The translations under genes and the position numbers were made by a program. A stretch of 53,005 nucleotides of DNA from an uncultured Rhodospirillales bacterium (GTDB taxonomy: Bacteria; Pseudomonadota; Alphaproteobacteria; ATCC43930; CGMCC-115725), in the NCBI GenBank assembly GCA_903822185.1, contig CAIJOA010000005.1, forward strand, positions 1 to 53,005. Reading direction: 5' to 3'. The notes under the pieces were generated by a model that was given only the letters and a program-made list of their open reading frames with translations, did not search any database and was not told where the DNA came from. Shown here piece by piece: positions 1 to 8,069 of this stretch (position 1 is its first letter; the number at the start of each line of letters is the position of its first letter).

Positions 1-28
1 AGGGACGCTGAATGTCCGCGCAACAGGC

Positions 29-1033
29 CTAAGGCCGCCAGTAAACAAACCCCATCGCATTGCCGGTGCCGGCTTCCGACCGATAGCACGGTACGTAATC
101 GACCACCGTCGGCGCATAACCTAGATCGGCCATCGCGCCGGCGACGGGAACCCAATTCTTCACCTCGGAGGTGCCGGCCTGGAAGATCGGTTCGCCCAGC
201 GCGGCGACGCCTTCGATCTTGCGGCTGCGCAGCGCGTCCATCACCGCGTTATCGACGTCTTCGTCGATGACGAAATGGGTGAGACCGCCCGAGGCGATCA
301 GCGCGACACGCGCATCGCTTTTCCATGATTCGATCGCGCGCAGCAGCGACTTGCCGAAGTCGTAGCAGCGGCGGACGCTCGGCTGGTTCGGCGGGTAGAA
401 CGTGTTGAGCACCACCGGTACCGACGGCACCGGCTTGTCGTTCATGATCTGGCGATAGACGAAGCCGAAGGCATGCGGGATATGACCGACATTAGCGGGC
501 AACGTCGCGAGCGAGGTCACATCGAATTGGTCGGCGATTGCACGCTCGATGATATGCGTCGCCAATTCGGGCAGGCCGCGATAGGTCGCGCCTTCGGGCG
601 GAATATGGCCGGGCACCGAGATCGGAATTCCGGGCGGCAATTTGGCGATCTCTTCCTCGTCCGGGAAGGCGTTGGCGATCTCGGCGCCGCGATAGACGCT
701 CATCGCCGGGATCAGCGCTTCCTTAAACATTTCCATCTGGTCGTTGCCGACGATCACCGCCACGTCGGGCTTCGCCTCAGCATAGACATCGGCCAGCTTG
801 CCGATGGCCCGGCGGCAGGCCGCATGGCGTTGCTGCCACATCTCGGGCGTGATCTGCCGTTCCAGATGTTCGCCGGCACGCAGCGCGACGAGCTGATCGA
901 AGGTGTAGGACTTGCCCTTGTACCAATGCTGCGGATTGCGCTTGTCGGCGGTGACGCGCTGGCCCCATTGATCGGGCGGGGTCGAGAGCATGGGACCATG
1001 CGAAGTCCCGATTCCGAGTACGATCTTGGCCAT
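29..1033 (-). CDS. LigB-family class III extradiol dioxygenase
   Basis: A 334-residue protein of the LigB superfamily (protocatechuate 4,5-dioxygenase beta subunit and relatives), which open aromatic rings next to a diol using non-haem Fe(II). The N-terminal GIGTSHGP places a His at position 12, where LigB has its first iron ligand. GHIPHAFGF (about 183-191) and SGGLTHFVIDED (about 248-259) supply further His and acidic residues expected at the active site. No LigA-like small subunit is visible in the window. The ATG is preceded by GAGGAGG at a long 12-nt spacing. It is divergent from a CoxL-like dehydrogenase, which suggests breakdown of an aromatic or heterocyclic compound; the substrate is unknown. 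The family call is firm, the reaction is inferred. Confidence 0.85.
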   Translation of the reverse strand: MAKIVLGIGTSHGPMLSTPPDQWGQRVTADKRNPQHWYKGKSYTFDQLVALRAGEHLERQITPEMWQQRHAACRRAIGKLADVYAEAKPDVAVIVGNDQMEMFKEALIPAMSVYRGAEIANAFPDEEEIAKLPPGIPISVPGHIPPEGATYRGLPELATHIIERAIADQFDVTSLATLPANVGHIPHAFGFVYRQIMNDKPVPSVPVVLNTFYPPNQPSVRRCYDFGKSLLRAIESWKSDARVALIASGGLTHFVIDEDVDNAVMDALRSRKIEGVAALGEPIFQAGTSEVKNWVPVAGAMADLGYAPTVVDYVPCYRSEAGTGNAMGFVYWRP

Positions 1034-1150
1034 GGCGAGACGAAACCTCCTCAGAAGGGCTTATCCGGCTCGATCGGCTCGAACCTCGCGCCCAATGGCT
1101 GTCACGTTGGATGTTTCAAATATGTCTGTCAATCTTGGCGCCCGGTAGGG

Positions 1151-1179
1151 GTGACGCGATGCCTCCTTTTCTTTAGACT
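1151..1179 (+). promoter_or_regulatory. Putative sigma-70 promoter of the first CoxL-like gene
   Basis: GTGACG (1151-1156), 17-bp spacer, TAGACT (1174-1179), about 39 bp before the start codon at 1218. The same -10 hexamer and spacer length occur before the solute-binding protein gene at 8070. This is read by eye only; no transcript evidence exists. Confidence 0.4.
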
Positions 1180-1217
1180 ACGCCCCATTCGAGCAGGCAG
1201 TAGGACAGGGGTGGACG

Positions 1218-3545
1218 ATGAGCGTTCAGAAAATTGGCGACCATATCGTTCGCGAGGAAGATCGCCGTCTTTTAATCGGCAAGGGCCGCTATTGCTCGGA
1301 CGTCAAGGCGAGCAACGAGGCGCAGGGGTATGTCCTGCGCTCGCCGCACGCCCATGCCCGGATTCTGTCGATCGACACCACCGAAGCGGCCGCCCTCCCA
1401 GGCGTCATCCGTATTTTGACCGCTGCCGATATCGCCAAGCGCGGCCTCGGCACGCTACGCCCGTTCGTGCCGCGCAAACGCAGCAACGGCACGCCGGGTT
1501 TTATCGCGCCGCAACCCCTGCTCTGCGGCGAGCGGGTGCGTTATGTCGGCGACCCGGTGGCGTTCATCGTCGCAGAAACATTGAACCAGGCGCGCGACGC
1601 CGCCGAGCTGATCAATGTCGATTACGAGACCCTGCCGGCAGTCATTGGCGCCGATGCGGCCCTCGCCGCCGGTGCGCCGGCGCTCTACGACGATAATCCG
1701 GGCAACGAAGCCTTCTATCTCGAGATGGGCGACAAGGCCGCGACCGATGCCGCCTTCGCCACCGCCGCGCATGTCGTCAAACATCGCATCGTCATAAACC
1801 GTATTACCGCCAATTCGATGGAGCCGCGCGCCTCGATCGCGCAATACGATCCGGTCGATGAACGCTATACGATCCGATGCACCGTGCAGTCGGCGCACGG
1901 CACGCGCGCCGCGCTGGCCGGGCAAATCTTCAAGATGTCGCACGATCGCGTCCGGGTGATTTGCGACAATATGGGCGGCGGCTTCGGTATGAAGGGCGGC
2001 GTCTATGTCGAATACGCCCTGACCATGTTCGCGGCCGAAGCCACCGGCCGTCCGGTGCGCTGGACCTCGGACCGCAGTGAAGGTCTGATGAGCGACGAGC
2101 AAGCCCGCGGCAGCATCTTCGATACCGAATTGGCACTCGACAAGGACGCGAAGTTCTTGGGTCTGCGCGCTTTCAACACCGCTTCGATCGGCGCTTATTT
2201 CTCGTCCGAGCGGCCGACGATTCCGCTGACGGCGGCGCTGGGTTGCCTCGTCAACACCTATACCTTCCCCGCCGTCCACACGACGTTGAAGACCGTGCTG
2301 ACCAACACGATGACCACCGCGCCCTATCGTGGCGGCGGGCGGCCCGAGCCGATCTTCGTCACCGAAACGATCATCGACAAAGCCGCGCATCAACTCAACA
2401 TCGACCCTGTCGAACTGCGCCGCCGCAACACCGTGCCGGCAACATCGATGCCTTATACGACCGCGATGAAGCAGGTCTATGACACCGGCGATTTCGGCAA
2501 GAACCTCGAAGACGTCCTGACGATGGCGAATTACGACGGCATCGAAACGCGCCGCAGCGAAGCGACCAAGCGCGGCAAGATCCTCGGCGTCGGCGTCGCG
2601 ACCGCGGTCGCCGGTACCGGCGGACGCGATTTCGAATTCGCCGAAGTGAAATTCGACCCGTCGGGCAGGGTCACGCTCACCACCGGCGCGATGGATCACG
2701 GCCAAGGCCACGGCACGGTGTTCAAGCAGGTGCTGTCGGAAAAGCTCGGCATCGATGCCGATCTGATCCGCTATCAATATGGCGATACCGATCTCGTCTA
2801 TATGGGCGTCGGCACGTTCGGCTCACGCTCGGCCATCTTGGCCGGCGGCGCCGTCACCATCGCCGCCGACAAGCTGATCGAAAAAGGCAAAAAGATCGCC
2901 GCCCATATGATGGAAGCGGCGGTCGATGATATCGCTTTCGAGAACGGCAATTTCGCCATCGCCGGCACCGACAAGACCGTGACGATGAGCCAGGTGGCCA
3001 AGCACTCGCATCAATGGGGCCAGCTTCCCAACGATATCGAACTGGGCTTCACCGAGAACGCCAATTACGGCCCGGCCAATTCCGCGACCTTCCCCAGCGG
3101 CGCGCATATCTGCGAAATCGAGATCGACAAGGAAACCGGCAAGCTGGCCCTCACCCGCTATTGCGCGGTCGATGATGTGGGCCGGGTGATCAACCCGCTG
3201 ATCTGCGAAGGCCAAATCCAGGGTGGCATCGTCCAGGGCATCGGTCAGGTCATCGGCGAAGAGATCGTCTATGACCCCGACAGTGGTCAGCTTTTGACCG
3301 GCTCGTTCCAGGATTACCTGATGCCGCGCGCCGACGATTTCTGCAATTTCGAACTCGGCGCCAACACCTCGCCGACGCCACGCAATCCGTTGGGCGTCAA
3401 AGGCGTGGGTGAAGCCGGCACCCTTGGTGCGATCCCCGCCGTGATGAACGCCGTCAACGACGCCCTCCATCGCATCGGCGCTCCCGAGATCGAAATGCCG
3501 GCGACGCCCGAGAAAGTCTGGCGCGCAATCAACGCGGCGCGGTGA
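1218..3545 (+). CDS. CoxL-like molybdopterin-binding dehydrogenase subunit
   Basis: A 775-residue large subunit of the xanthine dehydrogenase / aldehyde oxidase / aerobic CO dehydrogenase family, which hydroxylates its substrate at a molybdenum centre. Visible marks are the N-terminal 'a/b hammerhead' region with RSPHAHARI (41-49), the cofactor loop GGGFGMKGG (253-261), PYRGGGRPE (the position where form I CoxL carries AYxCSFR, so this is form II-like and not a proven CO dehydrogenase) and the C-terminal GVKGVGEAGT with the catalytic Glu near 732. Length is normal for the family. The FAD (CoxM) and [2Fe-2S] (CoxS) partners are not encoded beside it. Start ATG at 1218 fits the conserved N-terminus. 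Substrate unknown. Confidence 0.88.
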   Translation: MSVQKIGDHIVREEDRRLLIGKGRYCSDVKASNEAQGYVLRSPHAHARILSIDTTEAAALPGVIRILTAADIAKRGLGTLRPFVPRKRSNGTPGFIAPQPLLCGERVRYVGDPVAFIVAETLNQARDAAELINVDYETLPAVIGADAALAAGAPALYDDNPGNEAFYLEMGDKAATDAAFATAAHVVKHRIVINRITANSMEPRASIAQYDPVDERYTIRCTVQSAHGTRAALAGQIFKMSHDRVRVICDNMGGGFGMKGGVYVEYALTMFAAEATGRPVRWTSDRSEGLMSDEQARGSIFDTELALDKDAKFLGLRAFNTASIGAYFSSERPTIPLTAALGCLVNTYTFPAVHTTLKTVLTNTMTTAPYRGGGRPEPIFVTETIIDKAAHQLNIDPVELRRRNTVPATSMPYTTAMKQVYDTGDFGKNLEDVLTMANYDGIETRRSEATKRGKILGVGVATAVAGTGGRDFEFAEVKFDPSGRVTLTTGAMDHGQGHGTVFKQVLSEKLGIDADLIRYQYGDTDLVYMGVGTFGSRSAILAGGAVTIAADKLIEKGKKIAAHMMEAAVDDIAFENGNFAIAGTDKTVTMSQVAKHSHQWGQLPNDIELGFTENANYGPANSATFPSGAHICEIEIDKETGKLALTRYCAVDDVGRVINPLICEGQIQGGIVQGIGQVIGEEIVYDPDSGQLLTGSFQDYLMPRADDFCNFELGANTSPTPRNPLGVKGVGEAGTLGAIPAVMNAVNDALHRIGAPEIEMPATPEKVWRAINAAR

Positions 3546-3625
3546 AAAATTTACTCTCCGCACACAGTTATTTCATCGGATTTAGACAGGGCTACTCGCC
3601 GCAAAACATATAGGCGCCGGCGGCT

Positions 3626-4216
3626 ATGAACGAAAGCCTACATCCGGGAATTGCATTTGGAGCCAACGCCGGATGCCCTTTCTGTCGCGCCACTTTAGAT
3701 ATTCGGACCACACCAAAAGCGGGGACTCGCTTCCGTTTCCTGACCGGATACGACGCAGGAGAATGTGGCACAGTACTCGATTACCCATCGCCTATCTCAG
3801 ACGACCGATTCCTCGCAAAAATGGATTATGAAACGGGGAATATTCAACGTCGGGTCACGTCTAGAGACTTAATCGAAATTCTACCTTTATCTCCCATTCC
3901 CAATTGGGCACCTCCGCTTGAACTCAGAAGTGCAGCGGAATTGGATGATGTGGTCGCAAAGTTTTGTGATTCGGGAAATAGGCCCAATCACTGGGTTATT
4001 GATTGGATCGCACTGTTTGAAATTATACGTTTTGTTTGGCAGAAGCGATTACCTCTGGAACCGATTGAATTATGGGCCGTCATAGACGCCCACGGCGCTC
4101 CGAATCAATTTCAATTGGCGATAACTGATTTTTACCAGAAAGGCCGCGATTTGCTGATTTACTCCAACGGCAAACGGCCGGTGAAGAAAAAGCGGGTTCA
4201 CCCGTTTGCAACCTAA
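3626..4216 (+). CDS. Hypothetical protein, AT-rich orphan
   Basis: A 196-residue protein that I do not recognise. Its coding DNA is clearly richer in A+T than the genes on both sides, with many AAT, GAA, ATT and TTT codons. The N-terminal part has CPFC (18-21) and a second Cys in GECG (about 46-49), which could be a small metal site or simply chance. The rest is mixed alpha/beta in appearance, with no signal peptide or membrane segment. The C-terminus is basic (KRPVKKKRV). It lies 24 bp before the WYL regulator on the same strand. The composition suggests recent acquisition. A real gene is likely because the frame is long and closed by stops elsewhere, but function is unknown. Confidence 0.6.
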   Translation: MNESLHPGIAFGANAGCPFCRATLDIRTTPKAGTRFRFLTGYDAGECGTVLDYPSPISDDRFLAKMDYETGNIQRRVTSRDLIEILPLSPIPNWAPPLELRSAAELDDVVAKFCDSGNRPNHWVIDWIALFEIIRFVWQKRLPLEPIELWAVIDAHGAPNQFQLAITDFYQKGRDLLIYSNGKRPVKKKRVHPFAT

Positions 4217-4240
4217 CCACTCCGCAAGGCATCTCCCCCC

Positions 4241-4942
4241 TTGTCCCGCGCACAACGTCTTCTCGATCTGATCCAGCTTCTGCGGCGGCATCGCCATCCG
4301 GTCAGCGGCGCGGCGTTGGCCGAGGAACTCGGCATCTCGCTACGCACCGTCTATCGCGATATCGCGACGCTGAGTGCGCAGGGTGCGCATATCGATGGCG
4401 AGCCGGGGATGGGATATGTGCTGCGGCCCGGCTTCATGCTGCCACCGCTGATGTTTTCCGAGGATGAGATCGAGGCATTGGTGCTCGGTTCACGCTGGGT
4501 GGCGGAACGGGCCGATGCGACGCTGAGCAAGGCCGCGCGTAATGCCCTCGCCAAGATCACCGCCGTGTTGCCGGACGATCTGAAAGAGAGCGTCGATGCT
4601 TCGGGTTTGCTGATCGGGCCCAGCGAAACCGTGGCCGCCGGCGATGCCGATCTGACCACGATCCGCGTCGCCATTCGGCAAGAGCATAAACTGCGGATTT
4701 CCTATGCCGATGCGGAGGGGGCAAAGAGCAGGCGGGTGATCTGGCCGATAGCGCTGGGGTTCTTCGATCGCTATCGCGTCGTCGCAGCCTGGTGCGAGAC
4801 GCGTCAGGCCTACCGGCATTTCCGCACCGACCGGATTGCAGCGGTCACGGCGACAGAAAAACGCTATCCGCGGCGGCGTCAGGCGATGCTGAAAGAATGG
4901 CGTGCCGCCGAGGGCATTCCCGGCCCAACCGACGCCAAATGA
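4241..4942 (+). CDS. YafY-type HTH/WYL transcriptional regulator
   Basis: A 233-residue regulator with an N-terminal winged HTH (residues 1-55, containing GISLRTVYRDI) and a C-terminal WYL domain (about 135-215, with VIWPIALGFFDRYRVVA and the basic RRRQ tail). WYL domains are thought to sense ligands or nucleic acid; many regulators of this type control the adjacent gene. The start is TTG at 4241, matching the usual N-terminus MSRAQRLLDLIQ; no upstream ATG in frame fits. The next gene, on the same strand, encodes an EVE-domain protein, and a tandem 10-bp repeat lies between them. Regulation of itself or of the EVE gene is inferred. Confidence 0.88.
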   Translation: MSRAQRLLDLIQLLRRHRHPVSGAALAEELGISLRTVYRDIATLSAQGAHIDGEPGMGYVLRPGFMLPPLMFSEDEIEALVLGSRWVAERADATLSKAARNALAKITAVLPDDLKESVDASGLLIGPSETVAAGDADLTTIRVAIRQEHKLRISYADAEGAKSRRVIWPIALGFFDRYRVVAAWCETRQAYRHFRTDRIAAVTATEKRYPRRRQAMLKEWRAAEGIPGPTDAK

Positions 4943-4944
4943 CT

Positions 4945-4961
4945 ACTGACAAAAACTGACA
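4945..4961 (+). promoter_or_regulatory. Candidate operator: tandem ACTGACA, 10-bp period
   Basis: ACTGACA occurs at 4945-4951 and again at 4955-4961, so the copies lie exactly one helical turn apart. They sit directly after the stop codon of the WYL regulator and 44 bp before the EVE gene start at 5005. Such a repeat on one face of the helix is a plausible binding site for the regulator, but binding is not shown. Confidence 0.35.
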
Positions 4962-5004
4962 GTACTCTTCGCTACATTAAACCCCATCAATCATGGAGGG
5001 CGGA

Positions 5005-5457
5005 ATGAGCGAAGTCATCAGACGGAATTGGATCGGGGTCGCGTCGGCAGAGCATGTGAGGATCGGCCGAGCCGGCGGCTTCATGCAGTTGTGCCACGGC
5101 AAGGCAGCGCCGATGCGCCGCGTGTTGCCCCGTGACCGCATCGCCTATTACGCGCCGACCGTCGTGTTCCGGGGCAAGGAGAAATGCCAGTCCTTCGTTT
5201 CGCTGGGCCTCGTCCGCGAAGGACAGCCTTATCAATTCGATATGGGCGAAGGGTTTCTACCGTTCCGGCGCGATGTCGATTGGCTGACAGCGGATGAAAC
5301 ACCGATTCAGCCATTGCTCGGGATGTTGGATTTCACCCGTGACCGGGCGAACTGGGGCTATCAGTTGCGCTTTGGGCTGTTCGCGATCAGCGATCACGAT
5401 ATTGAACTGATTGCGCAGGCGATGGGCGTAAGGCTGATCGAGGAGCGCGCCGCCTGA
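5005..5457 (+). CDS. EVE-domain protein (UPF0310-like)
   Basis: A 150-residue protein made of one EVE domain, a PUA-like fold related to YTH that can bind modified nucleotides or RNA. The N-terminal [18 protein letters not shown] and the central [11 protein letters not shown] followed by FVSLG are typical of the family. ATG at 4993 is also in frame, but GGAGGG at 4996-5001 is placed as a ribosome binding site for ATG at 5005, which also gives the usual N-terminus. It follows the WYL regulator gene by about 60 bp. EVE proteins are often found with defence or modified-base genes, but no such partner is seen here. The biological target is unknown. Confidence 0.82.
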   Translation: MSEVIRRNWIGVASAEHVRIGRAGGFMQLCHGKAAPMRRVLPRDRIAYYAPTVVFRGKEKCQSFVSLGLVREGQPYQFDMGEGFLPFRRDVDWLTADETPIQPLLGMLDFTRDRANWGYQLRFGLFAISDHDIELIAQAMGVRLIEERAA

Positions 5458-5466
5458 GAGGCTGAG

Positions 5467-5528
5467 CCCCCTCACCTCAACCCTCTCCCCGGCGGCGAGA
5501 GGGAGGGACCCGCGTCAGCGGGAGGGGG
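5467..5528. terminator. Nested inverted repeats between convergent genes
   Basis: CCCTCTC (5481-5487) pairs with GAGAGGG (5497-5503), and outside this CCCCCT (5467-5472) pairs with AGGGGG (5523-5528). The hairpin fills the gap between the convergent EVE and CoxL-like genes and is followed by a T-rich stretch. It resembles the C/T-rich dispersed repeats common in GC-rich Proteobacteria and may also end transcription from both sides. Confidence 0.45.
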
Positions 5529-5538
5529 ATTCTTTCTT

Positions 5539-7905
5539 CTAGTGCCGCGCCGCTTTCGCTTCTTGGATCGCGCGCCAAACGCGCTCTGACGTCGCCGGCA
5601 TCTCGACGTGACGCACGCCGAATTCCGACAGCGCATCGACGACCGCGTTGATCACCGCGGCCAGTGCCGGCGTGGTGCCGCCTTCGCCGCCCGGCCGGAT
5701 GCCGTAGCGATGGCTGGTCGCCGGGACTTCGAGTAGGTCGGTGGTGAAGTTCGGCAGGACGTCGGCGCGCGGCACCGCATAATCCATGAACGAACCCGAC
5801 AGGTTTTGGGCGCTTTCGCGATCGAAATAGCACAGCTCGTACAGCGCCTGGCCGATGCCTTGCGCCGCTGCGCCATGGGTCTGGCCGTGCAGGATCATCG
5901 GATTGATGGCGAGGCCGACGTCATCGATGCCGTACCAGCCGACGATACGGACGACCCCGGTATCGGGATCGATCTCGACCTCGCAGATATGCGTGCCCGA
6001 CGGCCAGGCGCCGACCTTCACCACCTGATCGGCGGTCGCATCGAGCGTGCCGCGCAGTTCCTCGGGCAGATCGTTGCGGGTTGCCGCCGCCTTCGCGACA
6101 TCGAAGATGCCGATATGTTTGTCGGTGCCGCGGATCGTGAATTGGCCGTTGATGAAATCGATATCGGCCGGCGACGCCTCGAGGACATGCGAAGCGATCT
6201 TCTTGCCCTTCTCGATGATCTCGTCGGTCGCAAGACCGATGACGAGGCTGGCGAGACGCATCGAACGGCCGGAATGCGATCCGCCGCCGGCTTTGACGCG
6301 CGCGGTATCGTGCGCGACGTAATCGATGCTCTCATGCGGTACGCCAAGCCACGTCGTCAAAAGCTGCGCGAAGCTGGTCTCGTGGCCCTGCCCGCTGTTC
6401 ATCGTGCCCAGCACAAGTTCGACACGGCCTTCGGGTTTCACCGTCACTTCGGCACGTTCACGCGGGAAGCCGCCAGCGATCTCGATGTAATTGCCGATGC
6501 CGATGCCGCGCAGCTTGCCGCGCGCCTTTGATTCAGCGCGGCGGCGCGGGAAGTCCTCCCAGTTCGCGAGCTTGAGCGCGGCATTCATGCTCTGCTCGTA
6601 TTCGCCGTTGTCGTAGGTCTGCCCGACGCCGTTGGTATAGGGCTCCTGTTTGGGCTGAATGAAGTTCTTGCGGCGCAGTTCGACCGGATCGAAGCCGAAC
6701 TCGTCGGCGGCGATGTCGATCAACCGTTCGAGGATATAGACCGCCTCGGGACGTCCGGCGCTGCGATACGGAGTCGTCGGCACGGTGTTGGTGAGGACGC
6801 CGCAGCCACGGAAATGAACCGCCGGGATGTGATAGGCGCCCGACATCTGGCCGAGGCCCTTGCGCAACGGCACGAAGACGATCGTGTGCGCGCCGAAATT
6901 GCTGATGTTCGTGCCGCGGATACCGAGGAACTTGCCGTCTTTATCGAGCGCGAGCTCGGCGTCGGAGGTCAGGTCGCGGCCCTGATAGTCGGTCAGGAAC
7001 GATTCCTGCCGGTCGCCCAGCCATTTGACCGGACGGCCGATGCGCTTTGCCGCCAACGGCAGCAGCGCATATTCGGGGAAGAAGAAATTACGCGTGCCGA
7101 AATTGCCGCCCATATCGCCGCAGACGCAGCGGCAATTTTCGACCGGCACGTTGAGAACGCTGGCAAGATCGCCGCGCTCGCGCGCAACGCCGCTGCCGGT
7201 ACCGGCATAGAGCGTGTAAAAATCGGTTTCCTTGTCGTAATCGCCGACCGCGTTGCGCGGCTCCATCGGCGTGCCGGTGACGCGATTACACCAGCCCTGG
7301 AAGTGCGCGATATGCGCCGCCTTGGCGAAGGCCGCGTCGGTTGCCGCCTTGTCGCCAACGTCGCAATCGACCGACAGATTCGATGCCGCCTCGTCCCAGA
7401 CCTTTTGCGCGCCAGGCAACAGCGCGTCCTGCACGCGCGACACCGCCGGGAGAACATCGTAATCGACATCTACGAGTTCGGCGCCGTCTTTGGCCTGGTC
7501 GGTGGTTTCGGCGATGACGATCGCCACCGGCTCGCCGACATGACGAACCTTGTCCATCGGCAGCATCGGCTGATCGTGGATGAAGGTTTCAAAACCGGGA
7601 CGGACCTGAACCGTCACGTCGGGCGGGCCGAGGAGCGACGGCTTATGATCCATCTCGACCATGCCGTCGGCAGCGAAATCCTTGCCCGTCAGCACGGTGA
7701 TGACCCCGGGCGAAGCAAGCGCCTGGGTGACATCGATCGAACGGATGCGCGCGTGGGCATGGGGTGAGCGGACCAGCCACGCGTAAGCCGTATTCGGCAG
7801 ACGGACATCGGCGACGTAGTAGCCCTTGCCGGTCAACAGCCGCAGATCTTCCTTGCGCTGAACCGGGGCGCCGATGCCGCCCGTTTTTACGGTGTGTACG
7901 CTCAT
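5539..7905 (-). CDS. CoxL-like molybdopterin-binding dehydrogenase subunit (second copy)
   Basis: A 788-residue paralogue of the protein at 1218. It has RSPHAHARI (46-54), a cofactor loop GDMGGNFG (263-270, GGNFG where the first copy has GGGFG), PYRSAGRPE in the active-site loop, and RPGGEGGT near the C-terminus with the catalytic Glu near 741 (the first copy has GVGEAGT). These differences argue for a different substrate. The start chosen is ATG at 7905, which has GGAG upstream and matches the family N-terminus; the open frame extends 25 codons further without support. As with the first copy, no [2Fe-2S] or FAD subunit gene is adjacent. It is divergent from a solute-binding protein gene, suggesting uptake and oxidation of the same compound class. 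Confidence 0.87.
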   Translation of the reverse strand: MSVHTVKTGGIGAPVQRKEDLRLLTGKGYYVADVRLPNTAYAWLVRSPHAHARIRSIDVTQALASPGVITVLTGKDFAADGMVEMDHKPSLLGPPDVTVQVRPGFETFIHDQPMLPMDKVRHVGEPVAIVIAETTDQAKDGAELVDVDYDVLPAVSRVQDALLPGAQKVWDEAASNLSVDCDVGDKAATDAAFAKAAHIAHFQGWCNRVTGTPMEPRNAVGDYDKETDFYTLYAGTGSGVARERGDLASVLNVPVENCRCVCGDMGGNFGTRNFFFPEYALLPLAAKRIGRPVKWLGDRQESFLTDYQGRDLTSDAELALDKDGKFLGIRGTNISNFGAHTIVFVPLRKGLGQMSGAYHIPAVHFRGCGVLTNTVPTTPYRSAGRPEAVYILERLIDIAADEFGFDPVELRRKNFIQPKQEPYTNGVGQTYDNGEYEQSMNAALKLANWEDFPRRRAESKARGKLRGIGIGNYIEIAGGFPRERAEVTVKPEGRVELVLGTMNSGQGHETSFAQLLTTWLGVPHESIDYVAHDTARVKAGGGSHSGRSMRLASLVIGLATDEIIEKGKKIASHVLEASPADIDFINGQFTIRGTDKHIGIFDVAKAAATRNDLPEELRGTLDATADQVVKVGAWPSGTHICEVEIDPDTGVVRIVGWYGIDDVGLAINPMILHGQTHGAAAQGIGQALYELCYFDRESAQNLSGSFMDYAVPRADVLPNFTTDLLEVPATSHRYGIRPGGEGGTTPALAAVINAVVDALSEFGVRHVEMPATSERVWRAIQEAKAARH

Positions 7906-8003
7906 GCTCTTAACTCCGCCCCGACGACGGGCATGTTTGAAATGACCGTCAGTTAAAGCCGTCCAGAGGGGCTTTCGCAAGGGTGGCGCAACACCCCATT
8001 CCG

Positions 8004-8032
8004 TTGCGGCATAGCTCTTTCGCCCCTAGACT
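8004..8032 (+). promoter_or_regulatory. Putative sigma-70 promoter of the first solute-binding protein gene
   Basis: TTGCGG (8004-8009), 17-bp spacer, TAGACT (8027-8032), 38 bp before the ATG at 8070. The layout is the same as before the CoxL-like gene at 1218. Confidence 0.45.
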
Positions 8033-8069
8033 TGCCGGCAAAACAGAAAATCGGGTCAGGGGAAAGAAA

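Noticed and set aside
473-2777. Long frames on both strands over the LigB and first CoxL-like genes
   Set aside because: They overlap recognised enzymes in other frames and show no motif of their own.
5005-5457. EVE-domain gene as part of a restriction or defence island
   Set aside because: No McrB, methylase, nuclease or other defence gene lies within the window near it.
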